Position numbers and translations under genes: made by a program. A stretch of DNA of 40,372 nucleotides, taken from the NCBI GenBank assembly GCA_030679915.1, contig JAUXRY010000025.1, forward strand, positions 1 to 40,372. The letters run 5' to 3'. The notes beneath the pieces are model-generated. The model was given only the letters and a program-made list of their open reading frames with translations, searched no databases and was not told the origin of the DNA. The DNA is from Thiobacillus sp. Its GTDB lineage: Bacteria > Pseudomonadota > Gammaproteobacteria > Burkholderiales > Thiobacillaceae. Shown here piece after piece: positions 37,709 through 40,372 of this stretch. Positions within the stretch are counted from its first letter, which is position 1. Each line of letters opens with the position of its first letter.

Positions 37709-37959
37709 CGGGTCATGCGACCCGAGCGAATTAATCAGATAGACGGAGCCAGCGCATGTCCCTTCATCCAACTAGAACTTTCCTGTAAAAACGTTCGCAG
37801 CCTTTGAAAGCAGCACTTTGCCCGGGGCAACGACTGTTTTGCGCAACCCACGCTTGAGGTGACTGCGCCACGCCAACAGTCCGACAGGTCCGCCCCCAAG
37901 GCCATGCACCGCTGGCCATTTCTCTACTAAAATTGCAGGCACTCCATTGAAAGCCAGCC
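37709..37959. other. Spacer between the DUF5666 and barrel genes
   Basis: A 6-bp hairpin (CGGGTC 37709-37714 with GACCCG 37719-37724) directly after the stop lacks a T-tract. TAAAAT at 37928-37933 is a plausible -10 for the barrel gene; no clear -35. Nothing else coding is supported. Confidence 0.4.
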
Positions 37960-38718
37960 ATGCGAAAAACTGTCGCGCTGTGTACGTTATTGGCCATGTC
38001 TTGTCCGCCCACGCAAGCTGCCGATGACAAATTAAGCGTCAATCTGGGACTCGATTACTCATCCGGACATTACGGTAGCGCTACCAAGACTGAAACTTGG
38101 GCGCTGCCAGTCAGCCTGAAATATCGTACGGATGCCTGGACCATCCGTTTGTCGACCGCATGGCTGCATGTTCACGGCGCGGGCAACGTCACGCCCGACG
38201 GCGACCCACTCAACTCGCCAAGCAGCGGAACGACCAGTGAAGGCATGGGCGATGTGTCTGCAGGCCTGACATACAACCTGCTTGATGAACGCAGCCATTG
38301 GGCCGGGCTCGATATTGGCGGAAAAATAAAGTTCGGCACGGCTGACGAGACCAAGTCTTTGGGTACAGGGGAAAATGACTACACCCTGCACGCTGAGCTT
38401 TTCAAACCGCTGAATAACTGGATGCCCTTCATCAGGCTGGGATACAAATGGAAAGGCGACCCGGCATCCATCGAATACCGCAATGTCTGGCTGGGTTCGG
38501 TTGGCACCAATTACCGCATGACGCCAGTCGTTTCAGTCGGCGGTAGTTATGACTGGCAGCAGGCCGTATCCCAAACCGGCCATCCCATCAGTGAAGCCCT
38601 GCTCTACCTGAATTTTCGGCTGAGCAGCACCAGCAAATTGAACCTTTACGCGGTGAGCGGTTTCAGCGATGCCAGCCCCGACTGGGGCTCCGGCTTCATC
38701 TTTACACATAGTTACTGA
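37960..38718 (+). CDS. Outer-membrane beta-barrel protein of unknown function
   Basis: 252 residues. Signal peptide at 1-20 (ending TQA). Alternating hydrophobic/polar strands (LSVNLGLDYSSGHYG, ETWALPVSLKYRTDAWTIRLSTAWLHV, MGDVSAGLTYNLL) and an aromatic C-terminus (GSGFIFTHSY) indicate a small barrel of roughly 10-12 strands inserted by BamA. It resembles the generic transporter-like barrels annotated near DUF5666 genes, but no specific family is recognised. Located 251 bases after the DUF5666 gene and 13 bases before the symporter gene, so possibly co-transcribed with the symporter. Confidence 0.75.
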   Translation: MRKTVALCTLLAMSCPPTQAADDKLSVNLGLDYSSGHYGSATKTETWALPVSLKYRTDAWTIRLSTAWLHVHGAGNVTPDGDPLNSPSSGTTSEGMGDVSAGLTYNLLDERSHWAGLDIGGKIKFGTADETKSLGTGENDYTLHAELFKPLNNWMPFIRLGYKWKGDPASIEYRNVWLGSVGTNYRMTPVVSVGGSYDWQQAVSQTGHPISEALLYLNFRLSSTSKLNLYAVSGFSDASPDWGSGFIFTHSY

Positions 38719-38731
38719 CGGTCATCCTCCC

Positions 38732-40159
38732 ATGCTGATTGGCTTTGTCACCCTCTATCTGATTCTCTCCATCGGCATCGGTCTGTTTGCCGCCACCAAA
38801 GTCCACAACGCCAGCGACTACATCACCGCAGGCCGTTCACTGCCCATGATCGTGGTGGTGGCGATGGTATTTGCAACCTGGTTTGGTGCCGAAACCGTAC
38901 TGGGCATCCCGGCCACCTTCCTCAGCGAAAACCTCGGTGCCACGATTTCCGACCCGTTCGGGGCCTCGCTCGCGCTGATTTTGTTCGGCCTGTTTTTCGC
39001 CCGTCCGCTATACCGAATGAAGCTGCTCACACTGGGCGACTTCTTTCGTCAGCGTTACAACCGTCCGGTCGAAATGGTGATTTCGCTGGCGATTGCCCTC
39101 TCTTATTTAGGCTGGGTGTCCGCCCAGGTCGTTGCGTTAGGACTGGTGTTCAACGTGCTGTCCGACGGTGTTGTCACTCAGGTGCAAGGCATCTATATAG
39201 GTGCAACCGTCGTCCTGCTCTATACCTTGTTTGGCGGTATGTGGTCGGTGGCCCTGACCACGCTGGTGCAAATGACGGTCATCGTTCTGGGTCTTTTATG
39301 GATCGCCAAGCTGGTGGGCGACATGCCCGAAGTGAATGGCATCGCCCCGGTCATTGAACACGCCGCCGCCGCCGGGAAATTCGAATTTTGGCCGCCCATG
39401 GAATGGGCAGCGGTGATCACCTTCATCGCCGGCTTTCTCACCATGGGGCTGGGCTCGATTCCGCAGCAGGATGTGTTTCAGCGCGCCAACGCAAGCAGAA
39501 ACGAACGCATCGCAGTATGGGCTACCGTCATCGGCGGCACCTTGTATTTCGTGTTCGCGGCCGTGCCCATTTACCTCACCTACTCGGCCACGCTGGTCGA
39601 CCCGGCCATGACCACAGCGCTGCTGGCCGATGATGCCCAGCTGGTCCTGCCCAGCTTCGTCAAAACCCATCTGCCGCTTTATGCGCAAATCATTTTTTAC
39701 GGCGCCCTGCTTTCGGTCATTATGTCCACCGCCTCCGGCACCCTGCTGGCGCCTTCCGTCACCATCTCGGAAAACATCATCAAGGAATTCATGCCACATC
39801 ACCGCATGAGTCAGCAGAAACTGCTTTGGGTCACCCGCGCGGTCGTCATTGTTTTCACCGGCCTGGTGGTGTTTTATTCGCTGTGGTCGCTGCAAAGCGA
39901 AACCAGCATCCACCAGATGGTCGCCAACGCTTACAAAGTGACGCTGGCCTGCGCCTTTGTTCCTCTGGTCGCGGGACTGTACTGGAAGCGTGCGAATAAT
40001 CTTGGGGCGGGGCTTTCCATCGGGCTGGGGTTAATCACGTGGATTGCGATGGAAGTCATCGCCCCCGATGCGGCGCTGCCGCCACAGTTTTCGGGCCTGA
40101 TTGCCAGCGCGGCGGGGATGCTATCTGGAAGCCTTCTGCTAACGTCAAGCAGGAATTAA
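38732..40159 (+). CDS. Sodium:solute symporter family protein
   Basis: 475 residues, about 13 membrane helices. Early FATWFGAETVLGIPATFLSENLGATISDPFGASLALILFGLFFA and YTLFGGMWSVALTTLVQM are SSS-family signatures; GSIPQQDVFQRANAS is the conserved loop between helices. It imports an organic solute with sodium; substrate unknown. ATG 38732 is preceded by no strong SD. The coding region stops right before the insertion-sequence end, so its last residues (LLLTSSRN) could have been altered by the insertion. Likely co-transcribed with the barrel gene. Confidence 0.92.
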   Translation: MLIGFVTLYLILSIGIGLFAATKVHNASDYITAGRSLPMIVVVAMVFATWFGAETVLGIPATFLSENLGATISDPFGASLALILFGLFFARPLYRMKLLTLGDFFRQRYNRPVEMVISLAIALSYLGWVSAQVVALGLVFNVLSDGVVTQVQGIYIGATVVLLYTLFGGMWSVALTTLVQMTVIVLGLLWIAKLVGDMPEVNGIAPVIEHAAAAGKFEFWPPMEWAAVITFIAGFLTMGLGSIPQQDVFQRANASRNERIAVWATVIGGTLYFVFAAVPIYLTYSATLVDPAMTTALLADDAQLVLPSFVKTHLPLYAQIIFYGALLSVIMSTASGTLLAPSVTISENIIKEFMPHHRMSQQKLLWVTRAVVIVFTGLVVFYSLWSLQSETSIHQMVANAYKVTLACAFVPLVAGLYWKRANNLGAGLSIGLGLITWIAMEVIAPDAALPPQFSGLIASAAGMLSGSLLLTSSRN

Positions 40160-40372
40160 GTGTTGGGAAAACACAATTAAACACGGCGGTTTCAAGCCCC
40201 AAGTGCAAAAAGCGCAGCATGATGCTGCTTAAAATCGAAAGCGTCTGGCGTAAACAACTCTGCGGGGCACTTGAAGCCTAACGACTTGCGCGGTCGGGTG
40301 TTTAATTTCCAGGCGATTTCGTCCAACTCGTCCTGAGCGAAGCCACTCAAGTCACTGCCCTTGGGCAGGTAC
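40160..40372 (-). mobile_element. Partial insertion sequence, IS30 type
   Basis: The transposase end plus a short terminal stretch (GTGTTGGGAAAACAC and following bases) that may be the inverted repeat. The element continues past the window edge. The exact left end and target duplication cannot be determined; the boundary next to the symporter stop is inferred. Confidence 0.6.
40192..40372 (-). CDS. IS30-family transposase, C-terminal part
   Basis: Sixty codons at the window end read YLPKGSDLSGFAQDELDE, IAWKLNTRPRKSLGFKCPAEL and then a divergent tail FDFKQHHAALFALGA. YLPKGSDLS and LN.RPRK.LG.K.P are the C-terminal signature of IS30-type DDE transposases. The stop (40192-40194) lies about 30 bases from the element end. 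The N-terminus and DDE residues are outside the window. Confidence 0.85.
   Translation of the reverse strand, partial: YLPKGSDLSGFAQDELDEIAWKLNTRPRKSLGFKCPAELFTPDAFDFKQHHAALFALGA

Overview
The window is a chromosomal segment of a Gram-negative betaproteobacterium, most likely a Nitrosomonadales-type sulfur or iron lithotroph. Pointers are the ubiquinone cluster ubiE-ubiJ-ubiB, a PEP-CTERM protein behind a sigma-54-type promoter, a flavocytochrome c sulfide dehydrogenase pair (fccA/fccB), msrP-msrQ, hda, nadA, DUF6502 and DUF5666 proteins, and a lysine/alanine/proline-rich histone-like protein. Assignment below the class is inference. Most genes are high-GC housekeeping genes. No rRNA, tRNA or CRISPR array was seen.

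Layout. 1-2635: 3' two thirds of metH. 2748-4061 (minus): a zinc-ribbon DUF4272 protein and an ADP-sugar Nudix hydrolase. 4263-6030 (minus): a LytTR-type response regulator and its LytS/AlgZ-type histidine kinase, divergent from argH (6047-7456), with kinase and lyase start codons almost touching. 7458-8387 (minus): a MarR regulator with a C-terminal cysteine cluster, and cyaY. 8413-9779 (plus): lptM and lysA. 9894-10696: promoter, folded leader, histone-like gene built from DNA repeats, and terminator. 10729-12323 (minus): msrQ and msrP. 12493-16652: a two-gene RND efflux system behind a perfect 19-bp palindrome. 16820-17641: an unknown 90-residue protein, a hairpin-dense spacer and a thioredoxin. 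17687-20488: hda (minus), nadA and a yedI-like gene. 20492-22626 (minus): a diguanylate cyclase translationally coupled to a PhnD-like binding protein. 22814-26587: a giant FAD/Fe-S oxidoreductase. 26803-28074: PEP-CTERM gene with promoter and terminator. 28086-30622: HIT protein, then phoR and phoB (minus) with a Pho box. 30697-33544: ubiE-ubiJ-ubiB. 33611-35326 (minus): fccA and a frameshifted fccB. 35499-38718: DUF6502, DUF5666 and outer-membrane barrel genes. 38732-40159: sodium/solute symporter. 40192-end: C-terminal part of an IS30-type transposase.

How parts work together. The ubi genes supply quinone methylation and accessory factors. fccAB would pass electrons from sulfide to the respiratory chain if fccB is read through or the frameshift is an artefact. 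PhoRB appears autoregulated by phosphate. The cyclase/PhnD pair looks like a periplasmic ligand sensor that controls cyclic di-GMP.

The best candidates for undescribed biology are (1) the DUF6502-DUF5666-barrel cluster with twin operator-like palindromes facing the sulfide dehydrogenase, (2) the structured leader of the histone-like gene, (3) the PhnD-like/diguanylate cyclase pair, and (4) the hairpin-dense spacer before the thioredoxin. None is proven by sequence alone.
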